This document shows positions 14,750 through 21,177 of a stretch of 35,677 nt of DNA, one piece after another. The notes beneath the pieces are model-generated. The model worked only from the letters and a program-made list of their open reading frames with translations, had not been told where the DNA came from and ran no database searches. The stretch spans positions 1 through 35,677 of IMG/VR virus record IMGVR_UViG_3300028800_000054. The stretch is one strand, 5' to 3'. The translations under genes were made by a program, and so were the position numbers. This DNA comes from a virus. Within the stretch, counting starts at the first letter, position 1. Each line of letters opens with the position of its first letter.

Positions 14750-15176
14750 TTTTAATGATTCCATTTTTTATAAGTAAGATAATCATCTCTGCTAAACAAT
14801 TTGCAAGATTATCTGAATAAAAATCATGATCATCCGGATAACTTATCCTATTTGTTGTGCAATAATATTTTCCACCTAAATCTATATCAGGATTTTCTAT
14901 TCCAAATGAAAGGCGAAACGGCTGTGGCAAGTTGGGTAACATATCAATTAATTCAGCGACGGTGAAAGCTGAATAAAAATTCATATCTTCTAAATAATTT
15001 TTTTCTACTTCTTCTTCCAAGTCTGAATACCATATTATTTCGTTTAATTCTGTTTCCGGAATAGTGGATGACTTGTTTTTAAATGTAACATGTAGAAACA
15101 AACTTTCTTTTTTTACCCCAAGAGCTTTTAATTTTTTGGCCAAACTCAACGAGCAAACTTGGTTTTCTAGTATCAT
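14742..15176 (-). CDS. Conserved phage-type hypothetical protein, 144 aa
   Basis: The ATG at 15176 has GAGGATTCC directly upstream and overlaps the stop of the zinc-ribbon gene by four bases. The N-terminus (NQVCSLSLAKKLKALGVKK) matches a phrase common in phage accessory proteins, 'SLELAKKLKELGVKQESLFYW'. Near the C-terminus a DNLANCLAEMIILLIKNG helix is also typical. The family has no function known to me. It may be a host-directed protein. Confidence 0.6.
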   Translation of the reverse strand: MILENQVCSLSLAKKLKALGVKKESLFLHVTFKNKSSTIPETELNEIIWYSDLEEEVEKNYLEDMNFYSAFTVAELIDMLPNLPQPFRLSFGIENPDIDLGGKYYCTTNRISYPDDHDFYSDNLANCLAEMIILLIKNGIIKNE

Positions 15177-15352
15177 GGAATCCTCACGCATTCATCATAC
15201 TGATAAGTGCTGCGCAATTTAATCAGCAATTCATTCACTGAATAAAAATCATAACAGTGACGACACAAGCTGATATCGCCGTCAGAATGAGAGATTTCCT
15301 CAGACTGACAGCGTAAGCATTCATTATTTTTAATTAATCTGGATATTGCCAT
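15173..15352 (-). CDS. Zinc-ribbon mini-protein, 59 aa
   Basis: CLRC (residues 12-15) and CRHC (30-33) form a clean C-x2-C / C-x2-C pair, followed by a helix (SVNELLIKLRSTY). The start lies inside the 3' end of the exported-protein gene (23-base overlap) and its stop overlaps the next ATG by four bases, so it is embedded in the operon by coupling. Function unknown. Confidence 0.6.
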   Translation of the reverse strand: MAISRLIKNNECLRCQSEEISHSDGDISLCRHCYDFYSVNELLIKLRSTYQYDECVRIP

Positions 15353-15731
15353 AGCCGCTGGTCTCTTGGTTTAAACCATAAGGTCCGATCACTTGTGTTT
15401 TGGCAACAATCTGGTAATTGCCTGGAGTTGAATAGGTTGGCGAGAGATGTAGCGTGAAGCCATCTTCCCAAGTTCCATGCGGACCAATATTCACTCTATA
15501 CCAATGCGAGCCATCGCAGCTTTTGGCGCAAATGGTGTAGATCACGCGAATCTGTTGTGTTTGATCGGTATTGTTGCGCACACCAGCATGGTGATTGGTT
15601 GTGACATAGGAAACATTATTTCTTAAACCAATAGTATTCATCGCTTCGGCTCTAAGATTGATTGCTTCCAGTGGTGCTGCACAAATAGCGCCGGATAATA
15701 GAGCGGTGGAGAGAACTAATAATTTTTTCAT
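15330..15731 (-). CDS. Exported protein with signal peptide, 133 aa
   Basis: MKKLLVLSTALLSGAICAAP is a textbook Sec signal peptide: two Lys, a 13-residue hydrophobic core, and small residues for cleavage near 18-19. The mature part, about 114 residues, is beta-rich with an Ig-like look (GVRNNTDQTQQIRVIYTIC, then SPTYSTPGNYQIVAKT) and one CAKSC pair. AAGGA precedes the ATG, and the gene touches the stop of the two-TM gene. The location is periplasm or cell surface. A periplasmic role during infection, such as envelope modification or exclusion of other phages, is inferred from export only. Confidence 0.65.
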   Translation of the reverse strand: MKKLLVLSTALLSGAICAAPLEAINLRAEAMNTIGLRNNVSYVTTNHHAGVRNNTDQTQQIRVIYTICAKSCDGSHWYRVNIGPHGTWEDGFTLHLSPTYSTPGNYQIVAKTQVIGPYGLNQETSGYGNIQIN

Positions 15732-16252
15732 TATTTTTTTCCTTCTTTGTTTTTTTCTAGGAGTTGTTGAACTAATTCATCTAAGCCTTGCAAAACGTAT
15801 TGCATATTTTTTTGTGCTTCGGGAATATTTTCTTTTTCATTTCTAATAGCAAAAACCAGAGTGGTTAGCATTGCGGCTGACATCATATCAATATGGGTAA
15901 TTAATACTTGATAGGATTCGCCATTCAATGAATTAGCTAAAAAATATTTGGCACGCATAATTGATAATTTCGATTTCTCGTAGCGCTGATCTTCGGTCAT
16001 GTCTTTAGCATATTCTCTAGTAAAAGAGTCTTCTTTCTTTTCTGGATCTGGTTTACCCATGAACAATGTTTCCTTGGCATAAAATATAGCGATTATGGCC
16101 GATATAATTATCGACACTACTAGAACAAGTATTACTGGCATCGGCAAAATGTCGGTGGAAATAATGGACGGCAAGAGTGTACCCGTCAAAATTAGCAACA
16201 ACAAGAAAATTCCTGATCCCATTAGAAAATACTTTAATTCTTTTTTGTTCAT
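15731..16252 (-). CDS. Two-TM inner-membrane protein with cytosolic domain, 173 aa
   Basis: Two hydrophobic segments (FLMGSGIFLLLLILTGTLL and MPVILVLVVSIIISAIIAIF) in the first 60 residues form a membrane hairpin. The remaining 110 residues are charged and helical, with one more weakly hydrophobic stretch (MMSAAMLTTLVFAI). The start overlaps the stop of the SPFH lipoprotein gene by four bases (ATGA) and no ribosome site is evident, so the two proteins are translationally coupled and probably act together. Confidence 0.6.
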   Translation of the reverse strand: MNKKELKYFLMGSGIFLLLLILTGTLLPSIISTDILPMPVILVLVVSIIISAIIAIFYAKETLFMGKPDPEKKEDSFTREYAKDMTEDQRYEKSKLSIMRAKYFLANSLNGESYQVLITHIDMMSAAMLTTLVFAIRNEKENIPEAQKNMQYVLQGLDELVQQLLEKNKEGKK

Positions 16253-17100
16253 TGAGTATTACCCGATATATTAACAAAAGGAATTGCCCCAGTGCCGGTC
16301 ATGGTTGGAAGCTGGCCGTTCCATTTCAATATCGCTTGATACGATACAAATTCTTTTGTCAGGGAATCAGCCAGAATCTTATTTGCTTTCGCTTGCGATT
16401 CTGCATTGATTAGAATTTGTTTTCCTTTGGCTTCCGCTTCAACAATAGTCTTTTGTGCTTCGGCGCGAGCGGTTGCAACTTCGTTCTCAACCTTCATCGC
16501 ATTTTGTGAAGCCTGTATCTTGGAATTAATCGAGTTGATAACCGTATCCGGTAATTCAAACGAACCCACCAAATAAATCTTATCTACTTCGATGCCATTC
16601 TCGAATGCTTCTTTCTTAACAATGGAATTTACTTTCTGGATGAACACTTCTTTTTGTGCGCCATAGATTTGCTCTACTGTCATGGTGCTAGCTACTTCGT
16701 TCATTGCATCGCGTACCATGTTATGAAGGAATGTATTGGTAATCTCATCTATTCCCAGGCGATACTTAGTAAATACTTTGACAACATTGTCAGGTTGTAT
16801 ACTGTAAGTAATCCCAGCGTCAGTACGAATAGATAAGCCCTCAGACGTTTGCATCGTGATGGCTTGTTCATCTTTCCAAGAGTAGTTTTGCAAAAAAGTA
16901 GGAAACAAATAAAGTTCGGAATTCCAACCAAGGTAATAGCGACCAACACCCACAGACTGTTCTGCAACACCTTTATCGCTTCCGTATAAATTAACAATGA
17001 CACCTCGATAGCCCGCTGGCACTTTGCTGCAACCGTTTAAACCCATACATATTGATGCAATAATACTTCCGGTTAATAATGCACTCTTATAAACTTTCAT
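16249..17100 (-). CDS. SPFH/Band-7 (prohibitin-like) lipoprotein, 283 aa
   Basis: An N-terminal lipoprotein signal ends in LNGC (Cys24), with Ser at +2. The mature part is an SPFH domain: KVPAGYRGVIVNLYGSDKG, then a long middle region (TDAGITYSIQPDNVVKVF, VASTMTVEQIYGAQKEVF) and a C-terminal Ala/Glu/Lys-rich coiled coil (VENEVATARAEAQKTIVEAE). The layout matches bacterial prohibitin- and HflK/HflC-type proteins, which form ring scaffolds and in bacteria often modulate FtsH protease or membrane microdomains. GGGA precedes the ATG. Because it is a lipoprotein, it sits on the outer face of the membrane, unlike HflK/C, which use a TM anchor. Role in phage life: unproven. Confidence 0.8.
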   Translation of the reverse strand: MKVYKSALLTGSIIASICMGLNGCSKVPAGYRGVIVNLYGSDKGVAEQSVGVGRYYLGWNSELYLFPTFLQNYSWKDEQAITMQTSEGLSIRTDAGITYSIQPDNVVKVFTKYRLGIDEITNTFLHNMVRDAMNEVASTMTVEQIYGAQKEVFIQKVNSIVKKEAFENGIEVDKIYLVGSFELPDTVINSINSKIQASQNAMKVENEVATARAEAQKTIVEAEAKGKQILINAESQAKANKILADSLTKEFVSYQAILKWNGQLPTMTGTGAIPFVNISGNTQ

Positions 17101-17415
17101 TTAATGATTCCCTATTTTAGTATCCAAACCGTCTTTAACAACATGTAAAAAATGTTCTTTCATTTTTTCATATGGGGCTGGTAGCTGTGTAACACTTTCA
17201 TACATTGAAGCAGCCCATCGAACAAGATTACCGTCTACTGTTCCGATTGACATAAAAAATATTGAAAGAAAAGTATCGAGTGGCAAATCTTTATGAATTA
17301 ACAACTCGTCTGCAACTAACTTAAGAAATTTTCCATAGGCTTTTCTGGCTATGCGATCAATGATTTGATGCATTTCTTTGTCACTTAATACAATACCTTT
17401 TGCTTCTTTCTTCAT
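17101..17415 (-). CDS. Hypothetical helical protein, 104 aa
   Basis: I chose the ATG at 17415, with GGAAG seven bases upstream and a 4-base overlap with the gene before. The helices include KEMHQIIDRIARKAYGKFLK and DTFLSIFFMSIGTVDGNLV. No membrane segment, signal or enzyme motif. It lies directly before the SPFH gene, with the stop abutting its start. No family recognised. Confidence 0.5.
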   Translation of the reverse strand: MKKEAKGIVLSDKEMHQIIDRIARKAYGKFLKLVADELLIHKDLPLDTFLSIFFMSIGTVDGNLVRWAASMYESVTQLPAPYEKMKEHFLHVVKDGLDTKIGNH

Positions 17416-17798
17416 TCTATTACTTCCCAATCCATAGCGATCATGCAAGGAAATGTTGGTAAGAAATTGGACTTTTCATTTTTGAATCGGAAAATCATAT
17501 TGGTTTCTTTGTCCAGCACTAAATAGCACGTGTCTGGCCATGATTTTAATTTTATGGCTTTTCCCAAGGCGAGTTGTTCACATGCACTATGGAAACGATA
17601 AAGCACATTTTCATTTTCTCCAATTATTACCCAGTCATCGGATAATAAAATAGAATTGTCATAAGAAAAGGGTTCGCCATAATGCAAATAACTTTGTATT
17701 TCTTCATTAATAAACTGAATAAATAAGCCTTCGTTCCATTCCTGTCGTCTGACTTTTTTCCCAGCAATTAATTCTGGCCATATTTCTTTAAAATCCAT
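17412..17798 (-). CDS. Tandem DUF2829 (Tad2-like) protein, 128 aa
   Basis: The protein looks like two copies of one about-60-residue fold. Copy 1 begins MDFKEIWPELIAGKKVRRQEW and ends LLSDDWVII; copy 2 begins ACEQLALGKAIKLKSWPDTCY and ends MIAMDWEVIE. Both have the order 'helix-GK-x-(R/K)-x-W ... DW-x-(V/I)' that marks DUF2829, the family of the anti-Thoeris protein Tad2, which sequesters the signalling nucleotide made by the Thoeris defence. A second, single-domain relative is at 28573-28821. Tandem fusion would be unusual. The domain assignment is by motif only. Confidence 0.5.
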   Translation of the reverse strand: MDFKEIWPELIAGKKVRRQEWNEGLFIQFINEEIQSYLHYGEPFSYDNSILLSDDWVIIGENENVLYRFHSACEQLALGKAIKLKSWPDTCYLVLDKETNMIFRFKNEKSNFLPTFPCMIAMDWEVIE

Positions 17799-17988
17799 TT
17801 GTGTTCCTTAACAATTTGTCATTAAACAATTGCTTTTCATTCTCATGCTGCATAATTTTTTCAGCATTGCGGCGTTTCTCAAAAAAACTATTCTGTGTTT
17901 CAATATCAGAAAATATTTCTTGGCGCTTTCCGGTATCTTCTTTTGATAAGAAATGAGCAAATAACTTTAATGATTTTATTCTTTGCAT
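17788..17988 (-). CDS. Hypothetical charged protein, 66 aa
   Basis: AAGGTAAAA precedes the ATG, and the end overlaps the next gene by 11 bases. The protein is almost entirely charged helix (FSDIETQNSFFEKRRNAEKI). No family recognised. Confidence 0.45.
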   Translation of the reverse strand: MQRIKSLKLFAHFLSKEDTGKRQEIFSDIETQNSFFEKRRNAEKIMQHENEKQLFNDKLLRNTNGF

Positions 17989-18027
17989 TTTTTACCTTAA
18001 TTTGGTGGCAATCGGGCTGAAATGCCA

Positions 18028-18258
18028 TTAATCCTTTACCACCACACTTAGATTTTGTGGTTTAATCGCTTCTTCTGCATTGTCATATAAATAACTGGCA
18101 TTAATAAGCATTTTCTTATTGGGATACATTACCTGATATTTTCTAGCTTCTTCTATTGATGTGAAAGAAATGGAGAACCAGAAATCTTTATCTTTAACAT
18201 TTACACAGTAAATGGTTCTTTTTAGTCTGTCGGTAAAACTTTCTTTTGATAGATCCAT
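18028..18258 (-). CDS. Hypothetical protein, 76 aa
   Basis: The first gene downstream of the 400-base gene-free stretch. It starts four bases downstream of a copy of the repeated AATTATGAGATAAG sequence, whose GAGATAAGAGAG run could also serve as its ribosome site. The sequence has a beta-rich middle (FWFSISFTSIEEARKYQ) and ends NLSVVVKD. If the upstream RNA is a switch, this gene is its most direct target. No family recognised. Confidence 0.5.
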   Translation of the reverse strand: MDLSKESFTDRLKRTIYCVNVKDKDFWFSISFTSIEEARKYQVMYPNKKMLINASYLYDNAEEAIKPQNLSVVVKD

Positions 18259-18262
18259 CTCT

Positions 18263-18542
18263 CTTATCTCATAATTGGTGCGTCCGCCGAGAGTTCCCAG
18301 CTCGGACAGCCGCTTGCACTGGCTACTCTCCCGTCACGACTTTCGGTTTGAGCAGGTTAAAAGTCGATAGTATACCTTTGCGTTTCCTACACGCCGCGAT
18401 TGCCATAATTCTTTGAGATAAGGCCAGAATTGCACTGACTCCAGTTTTGCTGAACAAGGCACTTAGCCAAGGTATCCACTGGGGAGAAGGCTCAGCTACG
18501 TTGCTTCCGCGTGTCACTGTCCACGCCGCTTATCTCATAATT
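18263..18542 (-). ncRNA. Candidate structured RNA bounded by 14-bp direct repeats
   Basis: Read on the minus strand, the segment begins and ends with AATTATGAGATAAG (18529-18542 and 18263-18276). Near its middle (18406-18421) lies a near-complementary copy (CTTATCTCA, then AATT), which can pair with either end copy, so two long stems exclude each other. Local hairpins include a 7-bp stem CGACTTT/AAAGTCG (18337-18366), CCGAG/CTCGG (18287-18305), GCGTG/CACGC (18509-18526) and AGCC/GGCT (18308-18324). I could not match it to tmRNA, RNase P RNA, 6S or a group I or II intron core. It could be a regulatory leader, a trans-acting RNA or a mobile insertion. Confidence 0.45.
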
Positions 18543-18546
18543 TATT

Positions 18547-18569
18547 GGGGCTGGTAATTAATCAGCCCC
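18547..18569 (-). other. GC-rich hairpin downstream of the ssDNA-binding gene
   Basis: GGGGCTG and CAGCCCC pair over 7 bp with a 9-base AT-rich loop. No T-run follows on either strand, so it is not a standard intrinsic terminator. It stands between the replication/recombination genes and the candidate RNA and may be an mRNA 3' barrier, a processing site or part of the RNA's own fold. Confidence 0.45.
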
Positions 18570-18656
18570 GCACTAACAGTTGACCCCAGATCTTCGCAAT
18601 AGCTGGCGTATTGAACGGGTTGCTGGCCATCAGTCGTTTAGTTACTGTGCACCCAT

Positions 18657-19142
18657 TTAGAACGGCAAATCATCATTCAGGTCATTGCTACCGGAAACAG
18701 CTTCATACTTGACTGCACCCTTGTCTGTCAAGACATAATCTTCAACAACATTCTTATCGGGGTATTTTGAACCCATTGGCTTGCCATTGAGTTTCTCTAC
18801 TGGAATGATCTGGCCACGCTGAATAGAAATTCTAAACCGTCCGGAATAACCCCCCAACTCTTCGGGTAATTCACCCCGTTTGTAGTATTCCTGTAAGCCA
18901 GTCGCATCACAAAAATGTTTTACCTTCCTGATATTAAGCGGCACAGTGGAGAATACTAAGTTATCAAACATGGTATGCACTTTCCCATTGCGATCCCAGA
19001 ACTTAATGTTTAGTTCCGCCATCTGGTTTCCGGCATAAGATGTCTTTGGTTTTGATCTTATTACTTCAAAGTCATATTCACCATCTTCCACTAGGTCAGT
19101 GGCATTTAACTCTTCATCACTCATGGATGGAAATTTATACAT
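18657..19142 (-). CDS. ssDNA-binding/recombination protein with SSB-like C-tail (DUF669-like), 161 aa
   Basis: The protein has an OB-like, beta-rich body (LVEDGEYDFEVIRSKPKTSY, MAELNIKFWDRNGK, FCDATGLQEYYKRGELP) like the DUF669-type proteins found next to phage recombination genes. It ends in NDLNDDLPF, close to the acidic 'DDDIPF' tip by which SSB proteins recruit host repair and replication factors. The start touches the stop of the ATPase gene, a common pairing for Sak4-type ATPases and their ssDNA-binding partner. Role: coating ssDNA during replication or recombination. Confidence 0.7.
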   Translation of the reverse strand: MYKFPSMSDEELNATDLVEDGEYDFEVIRSKPKTSYAGNQMAELNIKFWDRNGKVHTMFDNLVFSTVPLNIRKVKHFCDATGLQEYYKRGELPEELGGYSGRFRISIQRGQIIPVEKLNGKPMGSKYPDKNVVEDYVLTDKGAVKYEAVSGSNDLNDDLPF

Positions 19143-20002
19143 TATGCAGCTTCCCCTTGTACGGTTGATTTAAAGTAGTTAATACATTTTTGAATATGTT
19201 CGCCGGAAGTAAAACTCCAGTCTTCGACACTTTCCTTCTTTAACATTTTCTCTACCATGTCTTGCTCGACATGTAAAAGTTCTATCAGGTGTTTTATTTC
19301 CTTGATCTGTTCTGGACTTGCAAGCACTACTGACTGGCAATCTTTCTCCAGTATTTCTCGACCATAGCGTTCGCATATTTCTTCATAGGTAAAAGGAAAT
19401 GTTTCATCTTCTTTAAAGCCTTCCAGCCTTGTACCGCGAATCAATGCCGCACGTTCCTTGCCACGTTTCTGTATTTCCAGAATAAGGTCAAACATGTAGT
19501 CCATTTTCTTGTAGCAGTCAAAGGTCTGGCCAAGTAAAACCATTTCTTTACCATTCATTTGGTATTCATTCTTGGCATGGGATGTGACAATCACATTCAT
19601 GTCTAGCCTCAGTAATAAGCTATATAAGCTTTTCATCTTTCTACCAGCCAGTGCGACATGTTTGCCATACTCAGTACCAACCATGGCTGCGCATTTGTCC
19701 ACCAGGTCATCATAGAGTAATGTCATGGGGTCAATGATTAAAGTCTTGTACTCGTGTTGTTCTGTCAGTAGGGTTTTTATTTCGGCGATGACTTCGTCAA
19801 AGTCAGACGTCTGGAATATCGCGCCACCACCTTTGTTTAACATCTTGGTATACTTATCATTCTCAGCACCGCGCTCGGTATCAATGAGATAAGGTTTGGG
19901 GAACTGGATTGCCGCTGTAGTTTTACCAACCTTGGCATTCCCATAAAAGAATGCCTTAAGTCGTTTCTGTATTTGTTCTGGTTTCTTTGCTCGTAAAGCC
20001 AT
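19142..20002 (-). CDS. Sak4/RecA-like phage ATPase, 286 aa
   Basis: A Walker A loop, GNAKVGKTT (residues 21-29), and a Walker B strand, YKTLIIDPMTLLYDD, frame a RecA-like P-loop core; NVIVTSHAKNEYQ follows as a sensor-like strand. This is the architecture of the single-domain phage ATPases (AAA_24/Sak4) that promote single-strand annealing. The ATG at 20002 has AGGA about ten bases upstream and avoids overlap with the upstream gene; longer in-frame starts would overlap it. The C-terminal 70 residues are charged helices. It is paired with the ssDNA-binding gene next to it. Confidence 0.8.
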   Translation of the reverse strand: MALRAKKPEQIQKRLKAFFYGNAKVGKTTAAIQFPKPYLIDTERGAENDKYTKMLNKGGGAIFQTSDFDEVIAEIKTLLTEQHEYKTLIIDPMTLLYDDLVDKCAAMVGTEYGKHVALAGRKMKSLYSLLLRLDMNVIVTSHAKNEYQMNGKEMVLLGQTFDCYKKMDYMFDLILEIQKRGKERAALIRGTRLEGFKEDETFPFTYEEICERYGREILEKDCQSVVLASPEQIKEIKHLIELLHVEQDMVEKMLKKESVEDWSFTSGEHIQKCINYFKSTVQGEAA

Positions 20003-20024
20003 GGTATGTATCCTCAAGTATAAT

Positions 20025-20429
20025 TTATCGTCTGACCCAGTAGGTTTCGTTGTTGTCTCTATGTCGGCATGAATACATGCCAGCTTCTTCCATTGCTTCT
20101 CGGTAGACAACGGGACATTCTTCTTCAAGTAATTGTTGAATATGGGGCAATAGTTCCAGAAAGAGGGCATGCGCAGCCATGCCGCCACCACTTCCATTCC
20201 CACACACTTCTTCATACTCGGAAGCGGGAACTAAATGTGACAACAATAAGTTTTTGTCCCACGTTGGGAATAATCTGGCATCGACAGAATACGAACCATC
20301 TTGGTAGACACCATGTTCCCGTATTAGGGAATGGAGTAAAGAGGTGAGAGCTTTTCCATGCATGACCAAGATTCCTTCCGTGGTATCTTGCTTACTTAAT
20401 ACTAAATGTGTAATAGTTCTATCATTCAT
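20025..20429 (-). CDS. Hypothetical protein, 134 aa
   Basis: The ATG at 20429 has GGAG nine bases upstream; an earlier in-frame start at 20474 would run through the promoter. The protein is globular, acidic in the middle (ASEYEEVCGNGSGGGMAAH) with a His/Cys-containing end (MYSCRHRDNNETYWVRR). It is the first gene after the promoter at 20446-20474 and precedes the ATPase. No family recognised. Confidence 0.5.
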   Translation of the reverse strand: MNDRTITHLVLSKQDTTEGILVMHGKALTSLLHSLIREHGVYQDGSYSVDARLFPTWDKNLLLSHLVPASEYEEVCGNGSGGGMAAHALFLELLPHIQQLLEEECPVVYREAMEEAGMYSCRHRDNNETYWVRR

Positions 20430-20445
20430 CGTTGACGACTCCAAA

Positions 20446-20474
20446 ATTGTTATGGTGATAAGTACTGGTATCAA
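20446..20474 (-). promoter_or_regulatory. Leftward promoter of the recombination genes
   Basis: On the minus strand TTGATA (20469-20474) and AACAAT (20446-20451) are separated by 17 bases, upstream of the ATG at 20429. The -35 box is part of one of the GGTATCA repeats, so a protein bound to those repeats would compete with RNA polymerase. Confidence 0.45.
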
Positions 20475-20632
20475 GCGCTAACTTGGTATCAGTACGCCTT
20501 ACAGGTCACGTACCCTCTATCTCATCTTGTTTTACTTTCCGGTGAAAATGTTTTTCCAAAACTCTGCACACTACTTCCTGTATGGTTGAATCGGTATCAA
20601 TTGAGACTATTTTTATTCTTTTCCAGGTATCA
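20467..20632. repeat. Four GGTATCA repeats around an RHH gene
   Basis: GGTATCA occurs at 20467, 20485, 20593 and 20626, three times extended to GGTATCAA. The first two are 18 bases apart and flanked by GTACTG/CAGTAC arms (inverted repeat). Two lie in the RHH gene itself and two in the gap downstream of it. RHH proteins bind such tandem sites, so these are candidate operators. Some could be chance. Confidence 0.4.
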
Positions 20633-20676
20633 ATACTTATTTCTATATTTATGTTCTTGGTATTCTTACTTGCCAT
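20506..20676 (-). CDS. RHH DNA-binding protein, 56 aa
   Basis: The core NINIEISIDTWKRIKIVSIDT, then STIQEVVCRVLEKHF, is strand-helix-helix with the typical alternating hydrophobic strand of Arc/CopG/ParG-type repressors. AAGGA lies seven bases before the ATG. The gene is preceded and followed by candidate operator repeats. It is the second leftward gene, so a role in timing early transcription or in plasmid-like partition is plausible. Length is normal for the fold. Confidence 0.65.
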   Translation of the reverse strand: MASKNTKNINIEISIDTWKRIKIVSIDTDSTIQEVVCRVLEKHFHRKVKQDEIEGT

Positions 20677-20739
20677 TAGTATTCCTTAGTAATACTTGTT
20701 GTTATATGTTCTTAGTAACTTATCAAACTATTTAGATAA

Positions 20740-20919
20740 CTATTTTATGGAATTAATTTCCTCTGTCAACCTTTTTTCTTTTTTTTCTTTGGATCGTTTT
20801 ATCAAACTAACGAGAATATCTGTCATCGACATGTCCGATGCAATAGATTGTTTCTTGAGATAAGCCCAGAGTTCTTTGGGCATTTTAAAGCCAAACATTT
20901 TATGCTCACTCATTTTCAT
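20740..20919 (-). CDS. Arc/CopG-like RHH repressor, 59 aa
   Basis: The sequence HKMFGFKMPKELWAYLKKQS, then SMTDILVSLIKRSKEK, is a ribbon-helix-helix fold: the short FGFKMP strand, then two helices with an 'S-x-TDIL-x-x-LI' second helix. The ATG at 20919 or the one two codons later may be used; AGGG is better spaced for the latter. It is the first leftward gene, directly after the divergent promoter region, where a repressor of the early switch is expected. No CI-type HTH repressor is present in the genome. Confidence 0.65.
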   Translation of the reverse strand: MKMSEHKMFGFKMPKELWAYLKKQSIASDMSMTDILVSLIKRSKEKKEKRLTEEINSIK

Positions 20920-20941
20920 CGCCCTTTTACCTATGCGCCAA

Positions 20942-20981
20942 ATTATATAAATAATTTACTACAAAAATAATTGTGCGTCAA
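20942..20981 (-). promoter_or_regulatory. Main leftward early promoter
   Basis: On the minus strand TTGACG (20976-20981) is followed after 17 bases by TAAATT (20953-20958); a perfect TATAAT lies slightly further downstream (20942-20947), so two start sites are possible. Both precede the first RHH gene. The region is AT-rich and shares the 250-base gap with the rightward replication gene, so it is the likely early control centre. Confidence 0.55.
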
Positions 20982-21021
20982 TAGGCATCGCCTGTCGATA
21001 AAGTTCGAAGTTGGTATGGAT

Positions 21022-21049
21022 TAAGATAAGGGAGTAATCTAAGATAAGG
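21022..21049 (+). repeat. Tandem TAAGATAAGG repeats in the early control region
   Basis: TAAGATAAGG occurs twice (21022-21031, 21040-21049), 18 bases apart centre to centre, between the leftward promoter and the replication gene. The spacing puts both on nearly the same DNA face, as for operators bound by paired dimers. The core AGATAAG recurs at 18.26-18.54, 19.89 and 20.86 kb. Confidence 0.45.
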
Positions 21050-21061
21050 CTAGAAAGACAA

Positions 21062-21087
21062 ACGCCCCTGATTTGTGGTCAGAGGCG
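21062..21087 (+). other. Hairpin in 5' leader of the replication gene
   Basis: GCCCCTGA and TCAGAGGC pair with one C-A mismatch around a 7-base loop. It lies about 90 bases before the ATG of the replication gene with no T-run, so it is more likely an mRNA-leader structure than a terminator. Confidence 0.35.
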
Positions 21088-21177
21088 CTAATAGAATCCG
21101 GTTCTTCCCAAAACCACGGACAACTCAATTATACGTTGACCATGGATTGGGTCAACCCCCCAAACAAGGAATTTTGT

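Larger units (their letters stand above)
18259..18656. other. Gene-free stretch of about 400 bases
   Basis: No convincing coding frame exists on either strand. The stretch is visibly richer in G and C than the flanking genes. It contains the repeat-bounded candidate RNA (18263-18542), a 7-bp hairpin (18547-18569) and about 85 further bases up to the stop of the ssDNA-binding protein gene in which I see nothing specific. Given how tightly genes are packed elsewhere, such a gap in the operon is unlikely to be idle. Confidence 0.7.

Noticed and set aside
18323-18517. 64-codon minus-strand frame in the candidate RNA
   Set aside because: No ribosome site and no family likeness; the GC-rich stems explain the open frame better than coding.
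18263-18542. Group I intron or tmRNA
   Set aside because: A few phrases resemble intron core segments, but I could not place P3-P7 or P7 pairing convincingly, there is no interrupted gene, and no tRNA-like ends or tag frame are seen.
20003-20215. N-terminal extension of the ATPase gene
   Set aside because: It would overlap the preceding gene and lacks a ribosome site; AGGA and the ATG at 20002 fit better.
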